6,362 bases of DNA from Labilithrix luteola (GTDB taxonomy: Bacteria; Myxococcota_A; Polyangia; Polyangiales; Polyangiaceae), in assembly GCA_026225435.1 (NCBI GenBank), contig JAMFST010001125.1, forward strand, positions 1 to 6,362. The letters are read 5' to 3'. Positions 1 to 5,580 of this stretch are shown here, piece after piece (the stretch's first letter is position 1; every line of letters starts with the position of its first letter). Both the position numbers and the translations under genes were made by a program. Below the pieces are notes generated by a model. The model made no database searches. It saw only the letters and a program-made list of their open reading frames with translations, and was not told the origin of the DNA.

Positions 1-1
1 A

Positions 2-670
2 AAGACGGCCTCCGCCTCGGTTCCGTCGGTCTCGTACCTCAGCTCGGTCTACTTCGACGACGTCACCGCTGGGAGCAACGGCTCGTGTGCGGCCGGCTCG
101 GGTCTCTGCAACGCCACGGCCGGCTACGATGCGCCGACCGGTAACGGCAGCCCCAACGGGAGCGAGCTGAATGGCGACGACGTGGTCGTCTTCCCCGCCT
201 CCGGCAACTTCGTGAACGCGGGGCAATCGTCCGGCTTCATCGTCGAGACCAACGGGTACTGGGCGCAGTCGTGCACCTCGCTGGGCGTCACGTTCCACGG
301 CTTGCCCCAGGGGGTCACGGTCAGCGTCACGGCCAACCCGCCGTCGAAGAACTACGGGTCGCCCGGGAACCTCTCGGACATCGTCAAGCTGTACGCGACG
401 CTGACGGCGCCCCTCGAGCAGGGGGCGCTGGTGCAGATCGAGGCCAGCTGCAACGGCGTCACGCACGTCGGCTCCACGTACCTCGACGTGGACCCGTGCC
501 AGCCGATCAAGTGCTTCGACGGCACCGTGCAGACGGCGTGTGGAACGGGGTCGGACACCTGCGGCGGCACGTTCAACTGCCCGGCGACCTGCCAGGGCGA
601 TAACCTCTGCAGCGGGAACGTCTGTTACTGCCCGCCGAAGATCTGCCCGGTCGTGCCGCCGGGGCACTGA
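2..670 (+). CDS. S53 (sedolisin/kumamolisin) family serine peptidase, C-terminal part with Ig-like and Cys-rich tail (5' end outside window)
   Basis: The reading frame is open from the window edge; 222 residues are visible before the TGA. Fragment residues 18-53 contain FDDVTAGSNGSC and, after a short Cys-containing loop, GYDAPTGNGSPNG. This is the usual end of the S53 catalytic domain, where Asp20, Val21 and Asp43 (fragment numbering) would form the calcium site. The catalytic Glu, Asp and the Ser of the SGTS-type motif lie upstream, outside the window, so activity cannot be judged. S53 enzymes are secreted acid-active serine-carboxyl peptidases, usually made with an inhibitory pro-domain. 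Residues about 57-160 look like an Ig-like beta-sandwich (alternating V/T/S, GLPQGVTVSV). Residues 166-215 hold ten cysteines, including TCGGTFNCPATC and CSGNVCYC, a disulfide-rich style common in myxobacterial exported proteins. The GTG at 182 is internal and not a true start. The family call is strong; the role of the tail is unknown. Confidence 0.82.
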   Translation, partial: KTASASVPSVSYLSSVYFDDVTAGSNGSCAAGSGLCNATAGYDAPTGNGSPNGSELNGDDVVVFPASGNFVNAGQSSGFIVETNGYWAQSCTSLGVTFHGLPQGVTVSVTANPPSKNYGSPGNLSDIVKLYATLTAPLEQGALVQIEASCNGVTHVGSTYLDVDPCQPIKCFDGTVQTACGTGSDTCGGTFNCPATCQGDNLCSGNVCYCPPKICPVVPPGH

Positions 671-674
671 TCGA

Positions 675-695
675 GCCGCTCAGAACGTCAGCGGC
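675..695. terminator. Possible bidirectional hairpin at the convergent peptidase/barrel gene ends
   Basis: GCCGCT at 675-680 and AGCGGC at 690-695 form a perfect 6-bp GC stem with a 9-nt loop. It starts five bases after the peptidase stop and runs into the last codons of the opposing barrel gene. There is no T-run on either side, so it is not a canonical intrinsic terminator. It may slow transcription from both directions or be chance in GC-rich DNA. Confidence 0.3.
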
Positions 696-1588
696 AGGTC
701 CAGCTGCACGATGTGGTACGCCGACGCGCTGATCGTCGGCGACGGATCGTTCAGCGGCTGCAGGTACGCGAGTCCCGGGCGGAACCAGATGTCCTTTGCC
801 AGGTGGAAGTCCAGGCGCGGCCCGCCGCCGACGGTCACCCAGCTGCGCGACGTCTTGCCGCTGCCCACCGCCGCCGGCGTCGTCAGGTAGCTCTGGTCGC
901 GCAGCTCGGCGCCGAGGGAGAGCAGCGGCACGATCTGGTAGCCGACGTGGACGCCGGTGGTCAGGCTCGTCTTGTTCCCGTCGGGATCCGCCTCGCTGCC
1001 GCGCACCCGGAGCAGCTCGTAGATCGTCGCCTCGGCCTGCACGGTGAGCCCGCCCGCCACGTAAGCGACGTCTCCGCTGACGAAGGGGACCAGATCGTTC
1101 GGCGAGAACATGCTCGACCCCTCGAGCCGTGATCGCGCGAGCGCGCCCGCGGCGATGGCGGCCGCTTCGCCTGCGTCGGGATGGTCGCCCCCGCCTTGCC
1201 CGACCGGCAGACCGAAGCCGCCGGTCGCCGCGACGCGTACCGCCTCGATCGGGCGCGCCGTCCAGACGCCCGACACGGTCACGTTGGTGAACGCCCGGCT
1301 CGAATCGGCCCCTTGCGGGATGAAGTCCACCCAGCCGCCGCGCACCAGCACGCCCAGATCCGGCCGGAGGGCGTACGAGGCCGTCAGGTACTGCACCACC
1401 GTCGACGAGGTCCCCGAGTTGAGCCCGTAGGCCGTCTCCGCCCGCACGGACGTCGTCGCGTTGGCGACGCGGAGCCCGAAGGGGGCCACGTACGGCGCGG
1501 CCGGCGGTGCAGGCGCGGGCGGCGCCGGCTGGGTCTCCTCTGCCGGGGCGACCTGCACGGACTCCGTCGTTTCTGCCAGCGCTTGCAT
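680..1588 (-). CDS. Predicted outer-membrane beta-barrel protein of unknown substrate
   Basis: The product is 302 residues from the ATG at 1588. Residues 14-36 are a Pro/Ala/Glu linker (PAPPAPAPPAAP). After it comes a series of short alternating polar/hydrophobic segments with Gly and aromatic ends, such as VRAETAYGL, GVLVRGGWVDF, TTGVHVGYQI and LGAELRDQ. The protein ends in VQLDLPLTF with a terminal Phe, which fits the C-terminal signal of barrels inserted by the BAM complex. I recognise no specific family, and pore, receptor or structural roles all remain open. The start is uncertain: a GTG at 1672 would add 28 non-hydrophobic residues and leave only 8 nt to the divergent kinase gene, so I prefer 1588. 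No signal peptide is visible with either start, which is odd for an outer-membrane protein. The residues MQALA-ETT look like the end of a signal peptide whose hydrophobic core is missing. No Shine-Dalgarno sequence precedes either start. Confidence 0.68.
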   Translation of the reverse strand: MQALAETTESVQVAPAEETQPAPPAPAPPAAPYVAPFGLRVANATTSVRAETAYGLNSGTSSTVVQYLTASYALRPDLGVLVRGGWVDFIPQGADSSRAFTNVTVSGVWTARPIEAVRVAATGGFGLPVGQGGGDHPDAGEAAAIAAGALARSRLEGSSMFSPNDLVPFVSGDVAYVAGGLTVQAEATIYELLRVRGSEADPDGNKTSLTTGVHVGYQIVPLLSLGAELRDQSYLTTPAAVGSGKTSRSWVTVGGGPRLDFHLAKDIWFRPGLAYLQPLNDPSPTISASAYHIVQLDLPLTF

Positions 1589-1680
1589 GCGCGCAGCATA
1601 TCGAGACAAAACGAGATTGTGTTCGTCGTGTCCCGGGATGCCGCCCCGGGCCGGATCGGCTACGGTCCTCACCTTCCGGC
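1589..1680. promoter_or_regulatory. Divergent intergenic region between barrel protein and RIO kinase
   Basis: This 92-bp spacer between two divergent starts should contain both promoters. Positions about 1598-1623 are clearly richer in A/T than the surroundings (tatcgagacaaaacgagatt), as expected for promoter DNA. I cannot assign convincing -35/-10 pairs on either strand. A TACGGT at 1661-1666 could be a weak -10 for the kinase, which would give a very short leader. No ribosome binding site is visible for either gene. Confidence 0.3.
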
Positions 1681-2982
1681 ATGCGCGTCCCCGAATCTCT
1701 CGTTCCGCTCCTCGAGTACGGCATCGTCGAGGACGTGGTCCGCCCGTTGATGAGCGGCAAGGAGGCGCAGGTGTACATCGTCGTCTCCGGCGGCCAGTAC
1801 GCCGTCGCCAAGGTGTACAAGGAGGCGCAGAACCGCTCGTTCCGGCAGCGCGCCGAGTACACCGAGGGGCGCAAGGTGCGCAACTCGCGTGACCAGCGGG
1901 CCATGGACAAGCGCTCCAAGCACGGGCGCGCGCAGGACGAGGCAGCCTGGCGGTCCACCGAGGTGGACATGATCCATCGCCTCCACGCCGCCGGCGTGCG
2001 CGTCCCCACGCCGCGGCACTTCGTCGAAGGCGTGCTCATCATGGATCTCATCCTCGACGAGGAGGGGCAGCCCGCGCCGCGCCTGGCCGACCTGCACTTC
2101 ACCCCCGAGCGCGCGCAGATCATGTTCGACCTGCTGCTGCGCGAGGTGGTGCGCATGCTCTGCGCCGGCGTCGTCCACGGCGATCTCTCCGACTTCAACG
2201 TGCTCGTCGACTCCGGCGGTCCGGTCATCATCGACTTCCCTCAATCGGTCGATACCGCGCGCAACAGCAGCGCGCGCAAGCTGCTGATCCGCGACGTCGA
2301 CAACCTGCACCGCTTCCTCCAGCAGTACGTGCCGCACGCGCGTCGCCTGCCGTACGCCGAGGAGATGTGGGAGCTGTTCCAGAACAACGCCATCACCCCG
2401 GACACGCGCCTCACCGGTCGCTACCGGCCGGCCGAGCGGCGGGTCGACACCAAGCTGGTGATGGATCTCATCCAGGACGCCAACTACGACGAGCGCAAGC
2501 GCCGCGACTCGCTCGGTCTGCGCGGTGGTCCGCCCGCGCAGGGGCAGCGCCCGCCGCCGCCGCAGCAGCAACGGCCGCCGCGGGCGCAGGCGCCAGGCCA
2601 GCCGCACGGTTCGCCACACGCGCAGCGACCGGCGCAGGCGCAAGGGCAGCCGCAAGGACAGCGACCGGCGCAGGGACCGGGACAAGGCCAGGGTCAGCCG
2701 CAGCACCGTCAGCACGGTCCGCGTCCCCATCCGCCGCACCAACCGCATCAGTCTCATCCGCGCGATGGCGGCCCGCGCCCGCAGCATCCGCCGCAGCAAG
2801 GCGCGCCTTCGCAGGGCGGTGGTCAATCACACGGCCGTCGCCCGCCGCCGGCACACGCCAACGGTGGCAACGGCGGCAACGGACAGAACCGCGGCAACGG
2901 TGGCGGCAACGGCAACCCGCGCGACGAGCGGCGACCGCCCGTCGAGGTCATCGTGCGCCGCCCCCCGTCGCCACGGTCGTAG
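1681..2982 (+). CDS. RIO-family (RIO1-like) serine protein kinase/ATPase with long low-complexity C-terminal tail
   Basis: The product is 433 residues. Residues 1-280 are the RIO domain: an ATP-loop SGKEAQVY (25-32), the lysine of AVAKVYK (Lys44), the bacterial-type stretch FRQRAEYTEGRKVRNSR (54-70), the catalytic loop HGDLSDFNVL (166-175; Asp168, Asn173) and the metal-binding IIDFPQSVD (Asp185). RDVDNLHRF follows, typical of the family. All key catalytic residues are present. RIO proteins of archaea and eukaryotes act as ATPase/kinases in small-subunit ribosome maturation; the bacterial members are cytosolic and their targets are poorly known. Residues 281-433 are low-complexity and predicted disordered. 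They run from Gln/Pro-rich, through His-rich (about 342-359), to Asn/Gly-rich (394-414), and end in a basic Arg/Pro stretch. The ATG at 1681 is chosen because MRVPESLVPLLEYGIVEDV is a normal RIO start; the frame is open further upstream but does not resemble the family. No Shine-Dalgarno sequence is seen. The gene appears to be a single unit. Confidence 0.93.
   Translation: MRVPESLVPLLEYGIVEDVVRPLMSGKEAQVYIVVSGGQYAVAKVYKEAQNRSFRQRAEYTEGRKVRNSRDQRAMDKRSKHGRAQDEAAWRSTEVDMIHRLHAAGVRVPTPRHFVEGVLIMDLILDEEGQPAPRLADLHFTPERAQIMFDLLLREVVRMLCAGVVHGDLSDFNVLVDSGGPVIIDFPQSVDTARNSSARKLLIRDVDNLHRFLQQYVPHARRLPYAEEMWELFQNNAITPDTRLTGRYRPAERRVDTKLVMDLIQDANYDERKRRDSLGLRGGPPAQGQRPPPPQQQRPPRAQAPGQPHGSPHAQRPAQAQGQPQGQRPAQGPGQGQGQPQHRQHGPRPHPPHQPHQSHPRDGGPRPQHPPQQGAPSQGGGQSHGRRPPPAHANGGNGGNGQNRGNGGGNGNPRDERRPPVEVIVRRPPSPRS
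2623..2674 (+). repeat. Pair of 16-nt direct repeats inside the kinase tail
   Basis: CAGCGACCGGCGCAGG occurs at 2623-2638 and again, identical, at 2659-2674. The offset is 36 nt, exactly 12 codons, so both copies encode QRPAQ. The DNA between and after them is related (CAG/CAA, GGN and CCG codons), suggesting that this part of the tail grew by in-frame slippage or duplication. Confidence 0.6.
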
Positions 2983-2990
2983 CCCGCTAC
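2979..2990. terminator. Short inverted repeat across the RIO kinase stop codon
   Basis: GTAGC-CC-GCTAC is a perfect inverted repeat covering the kinase TAG and most of the 9-nt gap before the convergent PEBP stop. The loop is too small for all five pairs to form, and there is no T-run, so a terminator role is doubtful. It is listed because no other termination signal is visible at this junction. Confidence 0.15.
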
Positions 2991-2991
2991 T

Positions 2992-3522
2992 TCAGCGCTC
3001 CCAGGTGCACATGAGCGTCGCGCGCGCGAGCGTGTGGCCGAACATGTTGAAGCCGAGGAAGGCGGGCGTCGCCTCGGCGGGGATCTCGAGCTTCTCCACT
3101 CCGAGCGCGTGCACCACGAAGTAGTAGCGATGCGGCCCGTGGCCGGGCGGGGGGGCCGCGCCGAGGAAGCGCTTCAAGCGCGCGTCGTTGGGGAGCTGGA
3201 AGGCCCCCTTCGGCAGCTTGCTCCCGTCCTCGGACCCGGCGTCCGCCGGGAGGCTGGTGGTCGAGAGCGGCACGTTGACCACCGCCCAGTGCCAGAAGCC
3301 GCTCGCGGTGGGCGCGTCCGGATCGTACATCGTGACGGCGAAGCTCTTGGTGCCGGCGGGGAAGCCGCTCCACGACAGCTGCGGCGAGGTGTCGCTGCCG
3401 CCAGCGCCGAAGATGCCGCTGACCTGCGGGGTGGGGAGCTTCTCGCCAGCCTTGATGTCGCTGCTGGTGAGGGTGAAGGAGTCGACCTTGGGAAGCGCGT
3501 CGTAGGGATTCGGTGTGGTCAT
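2992..3522 (-). CDS. YbhB/YbcL-type PEBP (phosphatidylethanolamine-binding / Raf kinase inhibitor-like) protein
   Basis: The product is 176 residues, close to the usual 150-190 for bacterial members. The first PEBP signature, [13 protein letters not shown], is at 67-79 and is followed by VVNVP. The second, [14 protein letters not shown], is at 127-140. Asp67, Asp69, His78 and His131 would line the conserved anion-binding pocket. [20 protein letters not shown] (46-65) is the standard strand pair before the pocket. No signal peptide is present, so a cytosolic location is likely. Bacterial PEBPs bind small anionic ligands in vitro, but their physiological role is mostly unsettled; the Raf-inhibitor name comes from eukaryotic homologues and should not be read as function here. 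The gene lies 52 nt downstream of the hydrolase on the same strand, so the two are probably co-transcribed. No clear Shine-Dalgarno sequence precedes the ATG. The family call is secure. Confidence 0.93.
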   Translation of the reverse strand: MTTPNPYDALPKVDSFTLTSSDIKAGEKLPTPQVSGIFGAGGSDTSPQLSWSGFPAGTKSFAVTMYDPDAPTASGFWHWAVVNVPLSTTSLPADAGSEDGSKLPKGAFQLPNDARLKRFLGAAPPPGHGPHRYYFVVHALGVEKLEIPAEATPAFLGFNMFGHTLARATLMCTWER

Positions 3523-3574
3523 GGCGGTGCCGATCTTGCGCGCAGAACGCCCTCACAGGCGAGGTCATTGCGCC

Positions 3575-4432
3575 TCAGACGAACGCCAGCTCCGGCAACA
3601 GACGGTCGCGCCACAGGACGTCCTCCATCTCGCGGCGGAAGAAGCCCATGTGGCCGATCTTCTTGCGCCCGAGCTCGGCCGGCGAGAGGTGGTGCAGCGT
3701 CTTCGCCGCGCCGCTGTAGAAGCCGTGCAGAGATTCGATGTTGCGTCGCGAGAGCAGCTCGTCGTCGGTGAAGGAGAACCCGGTGATCGGCGTCGTCACC
3801 TCGGCGTAACGCTGTTCCATCGCCGGGATCACCCCCACCGAGTAGCGCGGGTGCAGGCACCAGCGGCGCCACTCCTCGATCACCCCGCGCGGCAGGTCCC
3901 CGACGATCCCCAGCCGCGCGCCCGGGTAGTACCCGACGAGGCGCACCGAGAGCGGCACGATCCCCCACCAGAAGAGGGGCACCGTGCGGCGAATCGGTTC
4001 GGCGTTCTCCTTCCAGTAGCCACTGCCGGAGACCACCGTGACGATCTTCTGCAAGCGCGCGCGGTGCGGCTGCTCGGGGACGAACGGCACGATCTGGCCG
4101 CCGAGGCTGTGTCCGAGCCAGGTGAGCGGCAGGTCGGGCGCGTGCTCGATCAACGCGCCCAGCGCCGCCGGCGTGTCCCGCTCGGCCCAGGTGGTGACGC
4201 TGGCCTCGACCTTGGCGAGCCGGCCTCGCAGCGAGCGCCCCATGCCGCGGTAGTCGAAGGTCAGCACGGTGAACCCCTGCTCCGCGAGCCAGGTCGCCAG
4301 CGGCGCGTAGAAGCGCTGGGGCACGCCCATCGCGCCGGCGAGGAACACCGCGCCGCGCGGCCCTGCGGCCGACGCAGGGAAGAGCGTGGCGGCGAGGGTG
4401 ACGCCATCGTCGGTGCGGACGTCCAGCTCCAT
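3575..4432 (-). CDS. Alpha/beta hydrolase (COG4757-like, serine hydrolase fold)
   Basis: The product is 285 residues. The N-terminus MELDVRTDDGVTLAATLFP is the usual first strand pair. LAGAMGVPQRFY (31-42) forms the oxyanion-hole region, and FDYRGMGRS (59-67) is a typical fold motif. GHSLGG (107-112) is the nucleophile elbow with Ser109. The likely acid is Asp223 or Asp224 in SFTDDELLS, and the likely base is His261 in KKIGHMGFF, so a complete triad is present. Residues about 140-210, rich in Trp and Tyr, would form the lid. The overall pattern (DYRGMG, GHSLGG, IGHMGFF near the end) fits the uncharacterised COG4757 group, recalled from memory. The substrate is unknown; an ester or amide is likely. 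There is no signal peptide. The start is fixed by the conserved N-terminus; GAAGG abuts the ATG without normal spacing. The gene is divergent from a LysR regulator and probably leads a two-gene operon with the PEBP gene. Confidence 0.9.
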   Translation of the reverse strand: MELDVRTDDGVTLAATLFPASAAGPRGAVFLAGAMGVPQRFYAPLATWLAEQGFTVLTFDYRGMGRSLRGRLAKVEASVTTWAERDTPAALGALIEHAPDLPLTWLGHSLGGQIVPFVPEQPHRARLQKIVTVVSGSGYWKENAEPIRRTVPLFWWGIVPLSVRLVGYYPGARLGIVGDLPRGVIEEWRRWCLHPRYSVGVIPAMEQRYAEVTTPITGFSFTDDELLSRRNIESLHGFYSGAAKTLHHLSPAELGRKKIGHMGFFRREMEDVLWRDRLLPELAFV

Positions 4433-4491
4433 CCTTCGCCAGCTAGCACCGGAGCGCCGGCGGCTCGCGTGGCATACTCGGCGAACACCTT

Positions 4492-4504
4492 TGCAGATCC
4501 TGCA
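4492..4504. promoter_or_regulatory. Candidate LysR operator (T-N11-A dyad) between regulator and hydrolase
   Basis: TGCAG-ATC-CTGCA is a perfect 5-bp dyad around a 3-bp centre and has the T-N11-A form of LysR-type binding sites. It lies in the 75-bp spacer between the divergent hydrolase and regulator genes. It ends three bases before the regulator's ATG, and its centre is 66 nt upstream of the hydrolase ATG. That placement would allow autorepression and control of the hydrolase. A CATACT at 4473-4478 is a possible -10 for the regulator, without a matching -35. No binding data exist, and chance is possible for a motif this short. Confidence 0.4.
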
Positions 4505-4507
4505 TCA

Positions 4508-5443
4508 ATGAACGAGCTCGACGCCGCGGCCGTGTTTCTCCAGGTGGTGAGCTCCGAGGGCTACACCAACGCCGCGCGCGTGCTCGGGCGCAGCGCGTCG
4601 ACCCTCTCGCGGACGATCACCGAGCTCGAGGCGCACCTCGGCGCGTCCTTGCTCGCGCGCACCACACGCACCTTGCGCCTCACCGAGGCGGGGGCGCTCT
4701 ACCAGGTGCATGCCGAGCGTCTCCTGGCGGCGCGGCAAGCGGCGCGCGATGCGCTGGCGGAGCTCCAGGGGGCGGCGCCGCGCGGTCACCTGCGCGTGTC
4801 GATGCCGGTCTCGGTGGGGGAGCGGCTCCTCGCCCGTCACCTGCCCGCGTTCCGCGCGCGCTACCCGGAGCTGCGCCTCGACATCGATCTGTCGGATCAC
4901 AACGTGTCCCTCGTGCGCGACGGGTTCGATCTGACGATCCGCGTCGGTCGCCCGGCGGACAGCGCGCTCCGTGCGTTGCTGCTCGGTCGCATCCCGGTGC
5001 TGCTCGTCGCGAGCCCTGCGTACCTCCGCGCGCGCGGCGTCCCTCGGTCACCGCGCGATCTCGTGCGCCACGAGTGCCTGGTGGTCAGCCCGCGTGGCGG
5101 TCCGCAGGAGTGGACCTTCTTCCGTGGCGCCCGGCGCGCCCGGCACGAGCGAGTCGTCGTCAAGGGGGGCGTGCAGACCACCAGCCCGACCCTGGCGACC
5201 CAGCTGGCCATCGCGGGCGAGGGGATCTTGCGCCTTCCGGCCTGGCTGGTGAAGGACGAGATCGAGCGCGGCGACCTCGTGCGGGTGATGGTCCCGTGGT
5301 CCTGCGACGACCCCCGGCACAAGGGGTTCCCGGTCTACGTCATGTACGCCCAGGCCGGCAGCGCGGTGCCACCGCGCAAATCGCGCGTCTTCGTCGACAT
5401 GGTGAAGGCGATCATGGCCGCCGAGGTGGCCAGAAGTGGGTAA
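4508..5443 (+). CDS. LysR family transcriptional regulator (CrgA/DmlR-like group)
   Basis: The product is 311 residues, normal for the family. Residues 1-62 are the winged helix-turn-helix: MNELDAAAVFLQVVSSEGYT, then NAARVLGRSASTLSRTITEL as the HTH, then LGASLLARTTRTLRLTEAG as the wing. A long Ala/Arg/Leu-rich linker helix (about 63-90) mediates dimerisation in this family. GHLRVSMPVSVG at 93-104 begins the periplasmic-binding-protein-like effector domain, with FDLTIRVGRPADSALRA in the first lobe. The effector is not predictable from sequence. The ATG at 4508 fits the usual LysR N-terminus; a GTG at 4469 would add 13 atypical residues and read through the candidate operator. The protein ends in TAA. 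It is divergent from the hydrolase/PEBP pair, the classic arrangement in which a LysR protein controls its neighbour. No Shine-Dalgarno sequence is visible. Confidence 0.93.
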   Translation: MNELDAAAVFLQVVSSEGYTNAARVLGRSASTLSRTITELEAHLGASLLARTTRTLRLTEAGALYQVHAERLLAARQAARDALAELQGAAPRGHLRVSMPVSVGERLLARHLPAFRARYPELRLDIDLSDHNVSLVRDGFDLTIRVGRPADSALRALLLGRIPVLLVASPAYLRARGVPRSPRDLVRHECLVVSPRGGPQEWTFFRGARRARHERVVVKGGVQTTSPTLATQLAIAGEGILRLPAWLVKDEIERGDLVRVMVPWSCDDPRHKGFPVYVMYAQAGSAVPPRKSRVFVDMVKAIMAAEVARSG

Positions 5444-5469
5444 CTCTGGATCCATCGGGTGAGAAGGGC

Positions 5470-5496
5470 GAGATCCACCCACTCTGCTGGTGGCTC
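5470..5496 (+). terminator. Possible hairpin downstream of the LysR gene
   Basis: CCACC (5475-5479) and GGTGG (5489-5493) pair around a 9-nt loop. GAG (5470-5472) and CTC (5494-5496) extend the stem past a 2-nt bulge, for eight pairs in total. It lies 26 nt after the regulator stop, a sensible terminator position, but no T-run follows. It could instead sit in the leader or promoter region of the next gene. Confidence 0.3.
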
Positions 5497-5568
5497 AAGA
5501 TCCGTTCACATAGTTTCACGTACTTGGCTCCGATGGCGGGCGATGTAGGTGTTGGTGCGTTCGTTGCT

Positions 5569-5575
5569 GAAGGGG
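5569..5575 (+). promoter_or_regulatory. Shine-Dalgarno sequence of the lipoprotein gene
   Basis: GAAGGGG lies five bases before the ATG at 5581, a good match in sequence and spacing. It is the only convincing ribosome binding site in the window and supports this start. Upstream, CATAGT (5509-5514) or TTGGCT/TAGGTG (5524-5529 and 5546-5551, 16-bp spacing) could be promoter elements, but both are weak. Confidence 0.65.
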
Positions 5576-5580
5576 CAACC

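Noticed and set aside
1507..1680. Upstream extension of the kinase frame
   Set aside because: Open by chance and antisense to the barrel start; residues do not resemble RIO N-termini, whereas the ATG at 1681 does.
573..2231. Very long open frame on the minus strand (552 codons)
   Set aside because: It crosses the barrel gene in another frame and the RIO kinase on the opposite strand, and is Arg/Gly-rich without family motifs. Such frames are common when codons end in G or C.
1669..2826. 385-codon minus-strand open frame opposite the RIO kinase
   Set aside because: Lies antisense to a gene with all RIO motifs intact; its product is a low-complexity Leu/Arg/Val/Asp mix with no recognisable domain.
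2367..3124. Plus-strand open frames overlapping the kinase tail in the other two frames
   Set aside because: Ala/Arg-rich mirror frames of the repetitive tail; the real frame continues directly from the RIO domain.
3034..3771. 245-codon plus-strand open frame opposite the PEBP gene
   Set aside because: Antisense to a gene with both PEBP signatures; the product is Arg/Gly/Ala-rich without motifs.
4435..4484. TTCGCC / GGCGAA inverted repeat flanking the hydrolase/LysR spacer
   Set aside because: Six-base arms separated by 38 nt in GC-rich DNA are easily chance; the compact dyad at 4492-4504 is a better operator candidate.
3515..4507. Upstream extension of the LysR frame across the hydrolase
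   Set aside because: Open by composition only and antisense to a hydrolase with a full catalytic triad; the LysR N-terminus begins normally at 4508.
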